This document shows, in pieces, positions 27,924 to 36,091 of a stretch of 53,420 bases of DNA. The first letter of the stretch is position 1. The number at the start of each line of letters is the position of its first letter. The stretch spans positions 44,031-97,450 of the forward strand of contig NZ_RAVT01000005.1 of assembly GCF_013464915.1 (NCBI RefSeq), in the 5' to 3' direction. Source of the stretch: Stenotrophomonas maltophilia (GTDB taxonomy: Bacteria; Pseudomonadota; Gammaproteobacteria; Xanthomonadales; Xanthomonadaceae). The notes under the pieces are model-generated. The model did not search any database. It saw only the letters and a list, made by a program, of their open reading frames with translations, and had not been told where the DNA came from. Made by a program: the position numbers and the translations under genes.

Positions 27924-28901
27924 ATGCGTGCTGCCCTTTATTCTTCCTTCGGCGATCCGGCCGATGTCCTGGCCGTCGGCGAAACGACCCTGCCCGAGCC
28001 CGGCCCGGGCGAGGTGCGCATCCGCACCGTGCTGGCCTCGATCCACAACCACGACCTGCTGACCGTGCGCGGCCTGTACGGCTACAAGCCAACGCTGCCG
28101 GCGATCGGTGGCAGTGAAGCACTGGGCGTGGTCGATGCACTTGGCGACGGCGTCGACGGCCTGCAGATCGGCCAGCGGGTTGCCGCCGCCTCGGTGCACG
28201 GCACCTGGGCTGAGGCCTTCATCGCACCGGCTCGCATGGTGATTCCGATGCCAGAGGCGATCCCCGACGAAATGGCCGCACAGCTGATCGCGATGCCGCT
28301 GAGTGCGCTGATGCTGCTGGAGTTCCTGCACGTCGAGGCGGGCCAGTGGATCGTGCAGAACACCGCCAACGGCGCGGTCGGCAAATCGCTGGCGATGCTG
28401 GCGCGGGCGCGTGGCGTGCATGCGGCCAACCTGGTGCGCAATGCCGATGCGGTCGCACAGTTGCAGGCGCTGGGCATCGATCATGTGTTCGACACCTCGG
28501 TAGACGGCTGGAAGGATCGCGTGCGTGAGGCGACCGGCGAAGCGCAGGCCGCGGCCGCGGTGGATTCCATTGGCGGCGACGCCAGCGGCGATCTGGTCGA
28601 CCTGCTTGGCCACCACGGCACGCTGGTGTCGTTCGGGGTGATGAGCGGCGAGCCCATGCGCATTCCCGCCGGCGGCCTGATCTACAAGGAAGCCACGGTG
28701 AAGGGCTTCTGGGGCAGCAAGGTCAGCCAGGCGATGGCGGTGGAGGACAAGCGCCGGCTGGTTGGCGAGCTGCTGAAGCGTGCGGCGAGCGGCGAACTGA
28801 CCCTGCCGGTGGAGCAGGTTTTCGCACTGGACGATATCGCCCAGGCAGCGAAGGCCGGTGCTGGGTCGGGGCGCAATGGCAAGGTGCTGCTGCGGCCGTG
28901 A
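27924..28901 (+). CDS. Quinone oxidoreductase-like zinc-free alcohol dehydrogenase family protein
   Basis: A 325-residue medium-chain dehydrogenase/reductase. It has the GroES-like N-terminal domain (EPGPGEVRIRTVLASIHNHDLLTVRGLYG, then PAIGGSEALGVVDALGDGV) and a Rossmann domain (QNTANGAVGKSLAMLARARGVHAANLVRN). The catalytic-zinc and structural-zinc Cys clusters of true alcohol dehydrogenases are absent, placing it with quinone/enoyl reductases using NADPH. Substrate unknown. It stands alone, divergent from the ribonucleotide reductase operon, and a repeat follows it. Confidence 0.85.
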   Translation: MRAALYSSFGDPADVLAVGETTLPEPGPGEVRIRTVLASIHNHDLLTVRGLYGYKPTLPAIGGSEALGVVDALGDGVDGLQIGQRVAAASVHGTWAEAFIAPARMVIPMPEAIPDEMAAQLIAMPLSALMLLEFLHVEAGQWIVQNTANGAVGKSLAMLARARGVHAANLVRNADAVAQLQALGIDHVFDTSVDGWKDRVREATGEAQAAAAVDSIGGDASGDLVDLLGHHGTLVSFGVMSGEPMRIPAGGLIYKEATVKGFWGSKVSQAMAVEDKRRLVGELLKRAASGELTLPVEQVFALDDIAQAAKAGAGSGRNGKVLLRP

Positions 28902-28926
28902 TGCCGCAGCAGATGGCGCTGTCCCG

Positions 28927-29029
28927 GTAGAGTGACTGTCAGTCGACTCTCGCGCGTAGCGCGTCGCGGATGAGGTTGCCGGCGAGGGGCGGAAGAGCGC
29001 AAGCGCAGTCGACTGACAGTCGACTCTAC
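28927..29029. repeat. Long inverted repeat of GTAG type in a 305-base gap
   Basis: GTAGAGTGACTGTCAGTCGA then CTC (28927-28949) faces AGTCGACTGACAGTCGACTC then TAC (29007-29029). The two arms enclose about 57 bases and each arm also has internal dyad symmetry. The rest of the gap 28902-29206 holds a C7 run at 29061-29067 and, at 29119-29124, a TATAAC that may be the -10 of the receptor gene; nothing else is recognisable. Confidence 0.75.
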
Positions 29030-29206
29030 CCCTCGCCGGCTTCGGGAACGCCCGGCGCGGCCCCCCCGAACCAGGACGCGCACATGCAGGTCATCCCGGT
29101 CGTTAAGAACCTGTGATGTATAACTGAATGCGCTTTCGTCATTGGAAGGCGCACGCGGTCGCATGCGGTACTGACGGCTCCTCCCCCGTTCGGCGTTGTC
29201 GCTTCC

Positions 29207-31831
29207 ATGTACCGCACCACCCTGAACCTGCTTGCCGGCGCCATCGCGCTGGGCCTCACCGCTGGCACTGCCAGCGCCGCTGAAACCGCCGATGCCGGCA
29301 AGGACAGCACCACCCTCGGCGCCGTGCTGGTGACCGGCTCCAACATCAAGCGCAGCGATACCGCCGGGCCGAATCCGGTGCAGATCGTCAGCCGCGAACA
29401 GATCGAGCAGACCGGCCGTTCAACACTTACCGACGTGCTGCGCAACCTGTCGGCCAATGCCGGCAACAGCTTCGACGAGCAGTACACCGGCAGCTTCGCC
29501 GCAGGTTCAGCGTCGATCGGCCTGCGTGGCCTGTCGCCGAAGAACACGCTGGTGCTGGTCAATGGCTACCGCGTGTCCAACTTCGGCTTCGCGCTCAACA
29601 CCCAGGACACTTTCGTCGACCTCAACGCACTGCCGATCAGCGCGGTCGAGCGCATCGAAGTACTCAAGGATGGTGCCTCGGCGGTGTACGGTTCCGATGC
29701 CATCGCCGGCGTCATCAACATCATCCTGCGCAAGAACTTCCAGGGCGTGGAAGTGGGCGGCGGCTTCGGTACCGCCACCCAGGGCGGCCTGGACGAACGC
29801 AAGGCCAACCTGCTGGCCGGCTTCGGCGACCTCGAGCAGCAGGGCTGGAACGTGCTGTTGGGGTTGGACCTGCTCAAGCGCGACCGCCTGGATGCCGACC
29901 AGCGCGCCTACACCCGCAGCGGCGATTTCCGCGACAAGCCCGGCGGACGCCTGGCCGGCTGGTCCACCGCCGGTGGCAACTGGCTGTCCAACCCGCGCGC
30001 GCCGCAACCGTTCGCCAGCTGCCCCGACGGCAGCCAGCTGCGCCCATACAGCGATTTCGGCAGCACCCTGCCCGGCCAGGCCTGCGCCTTCAACGCGCAG
30101 CCGTTCAAGACCCTGCAGCCCGGCGCAGAGCGCCTGCAGGCGTCGTTGAGTGCGACCTACCGCTTCAATGACAGCGTCGAGGCCTTCGCCGATGTGCTGT
30201 ACAGCCACAACAAGGCCGACCAGATCTTCAGCGCGCCACTGACCGTCGGCCCTGGCCTGCGAGCCTACAACCCGGCCACCGGCACGCTCATAGACGTACC
30301 GGCGGTACTGCCGGTCGGGCACCCGAACAATCCGGGCAGCACGCCGCTGCCGTTCGAGTACACCTTCTTCGACCTCGGCCCGCGCCTGAAGGACAACACC
30401 CAGGTGTTCTACCGTGCCCTGGCCGGCGTGCGCGGCAGTGGCGAGCGCTGGGACTGGGAAGTGGCGGCACTGACCTCGCAGAGTGCGCAGCGCGAGTATG
30501 TCGACAACTTCATCAACCGCTATGCGTTCGAGCAGATCCTGCGCGACGGCAGCTACAACTTCCTCAACCCGTCCGGCACGCCGGGCGCGCTGGATGCCCT
30601 GCGCCTGCAGACCAAGCGCCCGGGCTGGTACAGGCTGCACTCGTTGAACGTGAAGGCCTCGACCTCGCTGTGGGAGCTGCCGGCCGGTGCGGTCGGTTTC
30701 GCCTGGGGCGCCGAGTTCCGCAAGGAATCACTGGATGCGCGCACCAGCGCGCAGGTGCTGTCGGGTACCGAGCTGCGCCCGGCCATCAACGTGGTCAACG
30801 GCGAGCGCCAGGTCAGTGCCGCCTACGCCGAACTGAGCGTGCCGCTGCACCGCACGCTGGAACTGCAGCTGGCCGGCCGTGGCGACCGCTACGATGACTT
30901 CGGCAAGGCGTTCTCGCCGAAGGTGGCATTGCGCTGGCAGCCGCTGGACAGCCTGCTGCTGCGCGGCTCGTTCTCGCGTGGCTTCCGTGCGCCGTCGCTG
31001 CCGGAGATCGCGCCGGGCCAGACCGTCAGCTACGGCTCGGTGATCGATCCGTTCGACCCACTGCAACCGGGTGGCAGCCGCGGCGTGACCAACATCCGTA
31101 CCGGCAATCCGGACCTGAAGGCCGAGCGCTCGCGTAACTTCAACGTGGGTGCGGTGTGGTCGCCGGATGGCGATACCAGCATCGGCCTGGACTGGTACCG
31201 CATCGAACAGGACAACCTGGTCAAGCCGGACAGTGCGCAGTTCATCGTCGACAACCCGACCCTGTTCCCGGGCCGCGTACAACGCGAGAACGGACGCATC
31301 CAGTTCATCACCAACCAGTACGCCAACCAGGGCGAACTGACCACCTCGGGGCTGGACCTGGACGCCAGCCGCACCTTCCGCACCGACGGTTGGGGCAACT
31401 TCACCGTCGCCGGCAGCTGGACCCACCTGCTCAGCTTCAAGCAGCCGCTGGTGGCCGGCCAAGCGCCCTATGACGGGGCCGGCAACAACCGTCACGGCGC
31501 ACTGCCGCGCACCCGCGGCACCACCTCGCTGAACTGGGCGGTGGGCGACTGGAGCAGCACGCTGAGCCTGCAGTACGTGAGTGGCTACGACCAGCGCGTG
31601 GCGACGGCCACCAGCAACCCGGGCCTGCGTGACCGCATCAAGCCGTATCACCAGCTGGACCTGTACGTGGCCTACGAGGGAATTCCGAATACCACGCTGT
31701 CGCTGTCGGTGCTGAACCTGACCGACAAGGACCCGCCGTTCGACCCGGCCGGTGGCTCCAATGGTTTCGACATCAGCCAGTACAACCTGCGCGGGCAGTT
31801 CGTCTCGCTGGGGGCGCGCTACCGGTTCTGA
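29207..31831 (+). CDS. TonB-dependent receptor of the large xanthomonad type
   Basis: An 874-residue outer-membrane receptor: signal peptide (NLLAGAIALGLTAGTASAA), TonB-box-like TLGAVLVTGSNIKRSD, plug (about 50-180; RIEVLKDGASAVYGSDAIAGVINIILRK), and a barrel ending in GARYRF. The VTGSNIKR start and the LSPKNTLVLVNGYRVSNFG plug segment are typical of the expanded receptor family in Xanthomonas and Caulobacter. Many of these import carbohydrates, peptides or unknown organics rather than siderophores. No STN domain and no Fur-like box was seen, so an iron role is not supported. Substrate unknown. Confidence 0.9.
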   Translation: MYRTTLNLLAGAIALGLTAGTASAAETADAGKDSTTLGAVLVTGSNIKRSDTAGPNPVQIVSREQIEQTGRSTLTDVLRNLSANAGNSFDEQYTGSFAAGSASIGLRGLSPKNTLVLVNGYRVSNFGFALNTQDTFVDLNALPISAVERIEVLKDGASAVYGSDAIAGVINIILRKNFQGVEVGGGFGTATQGGLDERKANLLAGFGDLEQQGWNVLLGLDLLKRDRLDADQRAYTRSGDFRDKPGGRLAGWSTAGGNWLSNPRAPQPFASCPDGSQLRPYSDFGSTLPGQACAFNAQPFKTLQPGAERLQASLSATYRFNDSVEAFADVLYSHNKADQIFSAPLTVGPGLRAYNPATGTLIDVPAVLPVGHPNNPGSTPLPFEYTFFDLGPRLKDNTQVFYRALAGVRGSGERWDWEVAALTSQSAQREYVDNFINRYAFEQILRDGSYNFLNPSGTPGALDALRLQTKRPGWYRLHSLNVKASTSLWELPAGAVGFAWGAEFRKESLDARTSAQVLSGTELRPAINVVNGERQVSAAYAELSVPLHRTLELQLAGRGDRYDDFGKAFSPKVALRWQPLDSLLLRGSFSRGFRAPSLPEIAPGQTVSYGSVIDPFDPLQPGGSRGVTNIRTGNPDLKAERSRNFNVGAVWSPDGDTSIGLDWYRIEQDNLVKPDSAQFIVDNPTLFPGRVQRENGRIQFITNQYANQGELTTSGLDLDASRTFRTDGWGNFTVAGSWTHLLSFKQPLVAGQAPYDGAGNNRHGALPRTRGTTSLNWAVGDWSSTLSLQYVSGYDQRVATATSNPGLRDRIKPYHQLDLYVAYEGIPNTTLSLSVLNLTDKDPPFDPAGGSNGFDISQYNLRGQFVSLGARYRF

Positions 31832-31872
31832 TGCGGTGCCGGGGCGACGGTGATGCGCCGCCCCGTTCGCGT

Positions 31873-31895
31873 TGCCGGCCAGCGGCCGGCACTAC
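31873..31895. repeat. Single GTAG palindromic repeat
   Basis: TGCCGGCCAGCGGCCGGCAC then TAC, identical to the inverted copy near sodA and near 40914. It sits between convergent genes (receptor and betT) and probably acts as a transcription stop. Confidence 0.85.
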
Positions 31896-31907
31896 CATCA
31901 ACGTGCA

Positions 31908-33887
31908 TCAGCGGCTCAGGTGCAGGAACTGCAGGTGCCGTTCGTACTGGCTGATGATGTCGTTGATGATCTGCTTGCGGCTGTAGCCGACCAGATCGTA
32001 ATCCTGGCTGCCTTCGAACAGGTGCACTTCAGCGCGGTAGTAGCGCTGGTTGCGCAGCTGCTGCGCGGCGAACGACGGGGTCAGGTAGCCACTGAGGATC
32101 ACCCGGTACAGGAAGTCCTGCTGCTCGCCGTGGTTGACGGTGAGCTCCATGTCGCCCGCTTCGAAACGCGTGGCCACATCCCAGCCCTGGCCGCGCAGCT
32201 GCTCGGCCACCGCCTCCATCGCCGGCTTCACCGTGTCATCCATGAAGCGGTAGACCTGGTCGCGCACCGGGAAGTGCATGGCCTGGCTCAGGCGCTGGCG
32301 CCAGCCCTGGTGGTGGCGGTCGTCGCCGATCAGCGGCGATGGCCGGTACTGCAGCGCGCGCTTGCGGTGCGACTCGTCACTGAAGGCGCGGGTCAGCCCC
32401 CACATCATCAACAACAGGATCGCCGAGAACGGCAACGACGCCAGCACCACCGCGGATTTCAGTGCGTCGATGCTGCCGGCCAGCAACAGGCCCGCCGTCA
32501 GCACGGCAATCACGGTGCCCCAGAATACGCGCAACCAGCGCGGGCCATCGTCCTCGGGCGAGCCGCCATGCGACGACAACGTGGACAGCACCACCGCACC
32601 CGAATCAGCCGAGGTCACGAAGAAGATGAAACTGACCAGCACGGTCACCGCGATCACGGTGCGGCTCCACGGGTAGCCGTCCAGCAGTGCGTACAGCACC
32701 GTCGGTGGATCATCCACCGCCAGCTGTGCCAACTGCTGCTGGCCGTGGTGCAGCACCTGGTCCAGCGCGCTGTTGCCGAAGATCGACAGCCAGGCCAAAG
32801 TGAAGCCGAGCGGGATCAGCAGCACGCCGAACACGAATTCGCGGATGGTGCGACCGCGCGAGATGCGCGCGATGAACAGTCCGACAAAGGGCGCCCAGCC
32901 GATCCACCAGGCCCAGTAGAACACCGTCCAGCCACCCAGCCATTCGGGCCGGCCGCCGTAGGCATACACATCGAAACTCTTGCCGACCACACTGCCCAGG
33001 TAGTCGCCCAGGTTCTGCATCAGCGTGCTGAACAGGTACTGCGTCGGCCCGGCAAACAGCATGAACAGCACCAGCGCGATCGCCAGCAGCATGTTGATGT
33101 TGGCCATCCAGCGCACGCCCTTCTCCACGCCGGACACGGCCACCGCCACCGCCGCGCCCATCATCGCCACCACCAGGATGATCTGCACCAGGTTGGAATG
33201 CGGGATATTGAAAAGGTGTGCCAGGCCGGCATTGAGGTGCAGCACGCCGAAGCCCATGTCGGCGCCGATGCCGAACACGGTGGCGACGATGCCCAGCGCG
33301 TCCACGGTGTAGCCGATCGGGCCGTTGATGCGCTTGCCGATCAGCGGGTACAGCGCCGAGCGCAGCGCCAGCGGCAGGTTGTGGCGGTAGGCGAAGTAGG
33401 CCATCGCCATCGCCGCCAGCGCGAACACGCCCCAGCCATGCAGGCCCCAATGCAGGAACAGCAGCTGCATGGCCTGGCGCGCACCGGCCTCGCCCGCGGC
33501 CGGATCGCCCTGCGGCGGCTGCAGGTAGTGGGTCAGCGGCTCGGAAACACAGAAGAAGAACAGCGTGATGCTGATGCCCGCAGCGAACAGCATGCCGGCC
33601 CAGGAGAGGTAACTGAACTCCGGTTCGTCATGGTCGGCACCGAGCTTGATGCCACCGTACTTGGACAGCGCCACGCCGACCACGAACACCAGGTATAGGG
33701 TCATCGCCAGCAGGTAGTACCAGCCGACATTCAGTGCAGCCCAGTCCTGTGCCTTCAGCAGAAGGCGGCCCGCACCGAGCGGGAACAGGCTGACGAACAG
33801 CGCGAACGCCACGACAACGATCGCCGCGAAGGCGAACACAGGCCGAAGGGTGCGCACCGGGGATTGTTGCGGCTCCAGTACATCCAT
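31908..33887 (-). CDS. betT: BCCT-family choline/glycine-betaine transporter BetT
   Basis: A 659-residue inner-membrane transporter with about 12 segments. The BCCT signature is around FYWAWWIGWAPFVGLFIARISRGRTIREF (Trp-rich segment), with GADMGFGVLHLNAGL earlier and SFIFFVTSADSGAVVLS later. About 130 hydrophilic residues follow the last membrane segment (from RKRALQYRPSPLIG to the end); such a long tail is typical of osmoregulated BetT. It would import choline for conversion to glycine betaine. No betI, betA or betB gene is adjacent here. Confidence 0.9.
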   Translation of the reverse strand: MDVLEPQQSPVRTLRPVFAFAAIVVVAFALFVSLFPLGAGRLLLKAQDWAALNVGWYYLLAMTLYLVFVVGVALSKYGGIKLGADHDEPEFSYLSWAGMLFAAGISITLFFFCVSEPLTHYLQPPQGDPAAGEAGARQAMQLLFLHWGLHGWGVFALAAMAMAYFAYRHNLPLALRSALYPLIGKRINGPIGYTVDALGIVATVFGIGADMGFGVLHLNAGLAHLFNIPHSNLVQIILVVAMMGAAVAVAVSGVEKGVRWMANINMLLAIALVLFMLFAGPTQYLFSTLMQNLGDYLGSVVGKSFDVYAYGGRPEWLGGWTVFYWAWWIGWAPFVGLFIARISRGRTIREFVFGVLLIPLGFTLAWLSIFGNSALDQVLHHGQQQLAQLAVDDPPTVLYALLDGYPWSRTVIAVTVLVSFIFFVTSADSGAVVLSTLSSHGGSPEDDGPRWLRVFWGTVIAVLTAGLLLAGSIDALKSAVVLASLPFSAILLLMMWGLTRAFSDESHRKRALQYRPSPLIGDDRHHQGWRQRLSQAMHFPVRDQVYRFMDDTVKPAMEAVAEQLRGQGWDVATRFEAGDMELTVNHGEQQDFLYRVILSGYLTPSFAAQQLRNQRYYRAEVHLFEGSQDYDLVGYSRKQIINDIISQYERHLQFLHLSR

Positions 33888-34033
33888 GGGGCGGCGTTCT
33901 CCGGTAGATCAAGGAATTAGCCGACGGAGTCTGGCTGAACCGCAGTGGACAGAGCATGAAGTTGTGGCCTGCGGTCACGGTCCGCGCGCGCGGTTTCGTG
34001 CTATCACGCGCGCGCCGCCCTGCCCACCGTGCG

Positions 34034-34414
34034 TCACGACATCACATGCACCGCGCACAGCTTGTTGCCATCGGGATCGCGCAGGTAGGCCAGGAACAGC
34101 TGGCGCCCGGCCATGTTGCGGATGCCGGCCGGGTCTTCGATGGCGGTACCGCCCTGGGCGACGCCGGCATCCTGCCAATCACGCACGGCCTCGGCACTGT
34201 CGAGGGTGAAGCCGATGGTGCCGCCGTTGGCGTGGCACGCCGGTTGCCCGTCGATCGGCGCGGTGACGATGAACATGCGGCCATCCTTGAAGTACACCAG
34301 CCTGCCCTTGTCATCGAAGACGCCGGGGCGTGCGCCCAAGGCGGTGAACAACGCATCGTAGAAGCGATGCGCGACATCCATGTTGTTGGTCCCAACGGTG
34401 ACGTGGCTGAACAT
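34034..34414 (-). CDS. VOC family (glyoxalase-like) protein
   Basis: A 126-residue single vicinal-oxygen-chelate domain: MFSHVTVGTNNMDVAHRFYDALFTALGA at the start and RDPDGNKLCAVHVMS at the end, the usual first and last strands with metal-ligand positions (His4, a late Glu/His region). Proteins of this size include glyoxalase/bleomycin-resistance relatives with diverse or no enzymatic role. The ATG at 34414 is chosen because the domain begins there. A hairpin of CG repeats (about 33983-34016) follows and probably ends this transcript before betT. Confidence 0.82.
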   Translation of the reverse strand: MFSHVTVGTNNMDVAHRFYDALFTALGARPGVFDDKGRLVYFKDGRMFIVTAPIDGQPACHANGGTIGFTLDSAEAVRDWQDAGVAQGGTAIEDPAGIRNMAGRQLFLAYLRDPDGNKLCAVHVMS

Positions 34415-34502
34415 GCGGGCACTCCCTGTGGAAAACCCCAGTGTCGGTGAGCGCGCCGGGCATCGCAAATCCGGCGATCTCCCTCTGCCGCCTGCGCAGG
34501 AT

Positions 34503-34555
34503 TTGTCGTGCGCCGCTCGATCACCCTATAATGGGAATCATTCTCATTAATGATC
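34503..34555 (+). promoter_or_regulatory. Sigma-70 promoter overlapped by a Fur box
   Basis: TTGTCG (34503-34508) and a perfect TATAAT (34527-34532) are 18 bases apart. GAATCATTCTCATTAATGA (34535-34553), a strong Fur-type site, covers the expected transcription start. It controls the ECF sigma factor gene beginning at 34557. Confidence 0.82.
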
Positions 34556-34556
34556 C

Positions 34557-35081
34557 ATGCCCATGGCCGTGCCCGCCACCTCCAGCACTGCGCTGGCGGG
34601 GTTCTACCGCGAACACCATGGCTGGCTGCTGGGCTGGCTGCGCCGCCGCACCCACAATGCCGACTGCGCCGCCGACCTGACCCAGGACACCTTCCTGCGC
34701 CTGCTCAGCCGTCGCGTCGATCCGTCCGAACTGCGGCTGCCACGTGCTTATCTCAGCACCATCGCACACGCCCTGCTGGTCAATCACTGGCAGCGCGCAG
34801 ACCGGGAGCGCGCCTATCTGTCCGCGCTGGCCGCGCAGCCGGAGCCGGTGCACCCCTCGGCAGAGGAGCGCACGCAGGCATTGCAGCTGCTGCACGCCGT
34901 CGCCGACATGCTGGCCGGGCTGGCCGAGCGACCACGACGTGCCTTCCTGCTGGCGCGACTGTCTGGTCTGGGCTATGCGGAGATCGGCCAGCAGCTGGGC
35001 GTGTCCGAGCGGATGGTCAAGAAGTACATGGCGCAGGCGATGCTGCATTGCCTGCGCCTGTCCGGCGATGCCACGGCATGA
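34557..35081 (+). CDS. ECF sigma factor (FecI/HasI-like)
   Basis: A 174-residue iron-type ECF sigma factor. Region 2 (YREHHGWLLGWLRRRTHNADCAADLTQDTFLRLLSRR, then PRAYLSTIAHALLVNHWQRADRERAYL) and region 4 (RRAFLLARLSGLGYAEIGQQLGVSERMVKKYMAQAMLHC) are those of FecI relatives. It should direct transcription of the downstream STN-type receptor gene once the signal passes through the FecR-like protein. The strong Fur box in its promoter makes it iron-repressed. Starts at 34557 or 34563 are both possible. The stop overlaps the anti-sigma gene (ATGA). Confidence 0.92.
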   Translation: MPMAVPATSSTALAGFYREHHGWLLGWLRRRTHNADCAADLTQDTFLRLLSRRVDPSELRLPRAYLSTIAHALLVNHWQRADRERAYLSALAAQPEPVHPSAEERTQALQLLHAVADMLAGLAERPRRAFLLARLSGLGYAEIGQQLGVSERMVKKYMAQAMLHCLRLSGDATA

Positions 35082-36022
35082 ATGCCGCACTGGCCAGCCC
35101 GGCGCTGGAGCAGGCGGCAGAGTGGTTCGCGTTGCGCCAACAGGGCTGGAGTGACGACGAGCAACAGCACTGGCACGCCTGGCTGCAGGCCGATCCCCGC
35201 CACGCCGATGCATGGCGGCGGGTCGAGTCGGTCTGGCAATCGTTCGCGCCACTGTCGGCCCCTGCGGCCGCGACCGCGCTGGGCGCCGCAGGCCTCCGCC
35301 GTCGGCAGGCGCTGCGCGGCCTCGGCGGCGCCCTCGCCATCGGTGGCGTCTCGCTGCTGGGCCTGCGCGCACTGCAGATCCAGCGCGGATTGCAGACCCA
35401 GCGCACCGCCGGCGGCCACACCGGGCACTGGACGCTGGCTGATGGCAGCCAGCTCTGGCTCAACGCCGACAGCGAAGCAGCCATCGACATCGGCGGACAC
35501 CGACGCGCCGTGCACCTGCTGCGCGGCGAACTGCTGCTGCAGACCGGGCACCTCCCCGCCTACGCTGGCCTGCCCTTGACCGTGCACGTTCCGGGCGCAC
35601 GCCTGCAGCCGATCGGCACCCGCTTCGCGGTCGGACGGGAGGCGCAAGGCAGCCGCCTGGATGTATTTGAAGGTGTCGTGCGCTGCCTGCCGCAGTTCGG
35701 CACGGCGCTGGATGCACCCGCAGGCGGTGCGATGCGGATTGGCCCGATGGGCGGGCTCGCTCCGCTTGAAGCGGATCCGCTGCGCGGGGATTGGCAGGAC
35801 GGACGCCTGCAGGTGCAGGACATGCAGTTGATCCGGGTGATCAACGAGCTGGCCCGCCATCACCACGGCTATCTCGGCTGTGATCCTCGCCTCGCCGCAC
35901 TGAACGTCACCGCTGTCCTGCCCCGGCTGGACAGCGCCCGGTCCCTGCAGTTGCTGGCGCGCGCCCTGCCGATCCGCGTCGAACAGCGCTGGCCGTGGTG
36001 GACCGTCGTGCGCCCGCTCTGA
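35078..36022 (+). CDS. FecR-like anti-sigma factor / sigma regulator
   Basis: A 314-residue inner-membrane regulator. The N-terminal cytoplasmic DUF4880-like part (EQAAEWFALRQQGWSDDEQQHWHAWLQADPRHADAWRRVESVW) binds the sigma factor in relatives. A membrane segment follows (LRGLGGALAIGGVSLLGLRAL), then the periplasmic FecR domain (GHWTLADGSQLWLNADSEAAIDI) and a short C-terminal STN-like region (MQLIRVINELARHHHGYLGCDPRLAALNVTAVL). It receives the signal from the receptor's own STN domain. It is translationally coupled to the sigma gene by a four-base overlap. Confidence 0.92.
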   Translation: MNAALASPALEQAAEWFALRQQGWSDDEQQHWHAWLQADPRHADAWRRVESVWQSFAPLSAPAAATALGAAGLRRRQALRGLGGALAIGGVSLLGLRALQIQRGLQTQRTAGGHTGHWTLADGSQLWLNADSEAAIDIGGHRRAVHLLRGELLLQTGHLPAYAGLPLTVHVPGARLQPIGTRFAVGREAQGSRLDVFEGVVRCLPQFGTALDAPAGGAMRIGPMGGLAPLEADPLRGDWQDGRLQVQDMQLIRVINELARHHHGYLGCDPRLAALNVTAVLPRLDSARSLQLLARALPIRVEQRWPWWTVVRPL

Positions 36023-36028
36023 AAACGC

Positions 36029-36069
36029 GGTTCCCCTTTTTCGCGCTCACCGGGCAGTACAGGGGAACC
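36029..36069. promoter_or_regulatory. Inverted repeat upstream of the transducing receptor gene
   Basis: GGTTCCCCT (36029-36037) is repeated inverted as AGGGGAACC (36061-36069) with 23 bases between. It fills most of the 69-base gap between the FecR-like gene and the receptor gene. It could be a terminator, an mRNA hairpin or part of the ECF promoter; the sequence does not decide. Confidence 0.45.
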
Positions 36070-36091
36070 CATTGCGGATGTTGCCGCCTCC

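Noticed and set aside
29061-29067. C7 tract upstream of the large TonB receptor as a phase-variable promoter spacer
   Set aside because: It lies about 50 bases upstream of the likely -10, not in the spacer, and the length is within chance.
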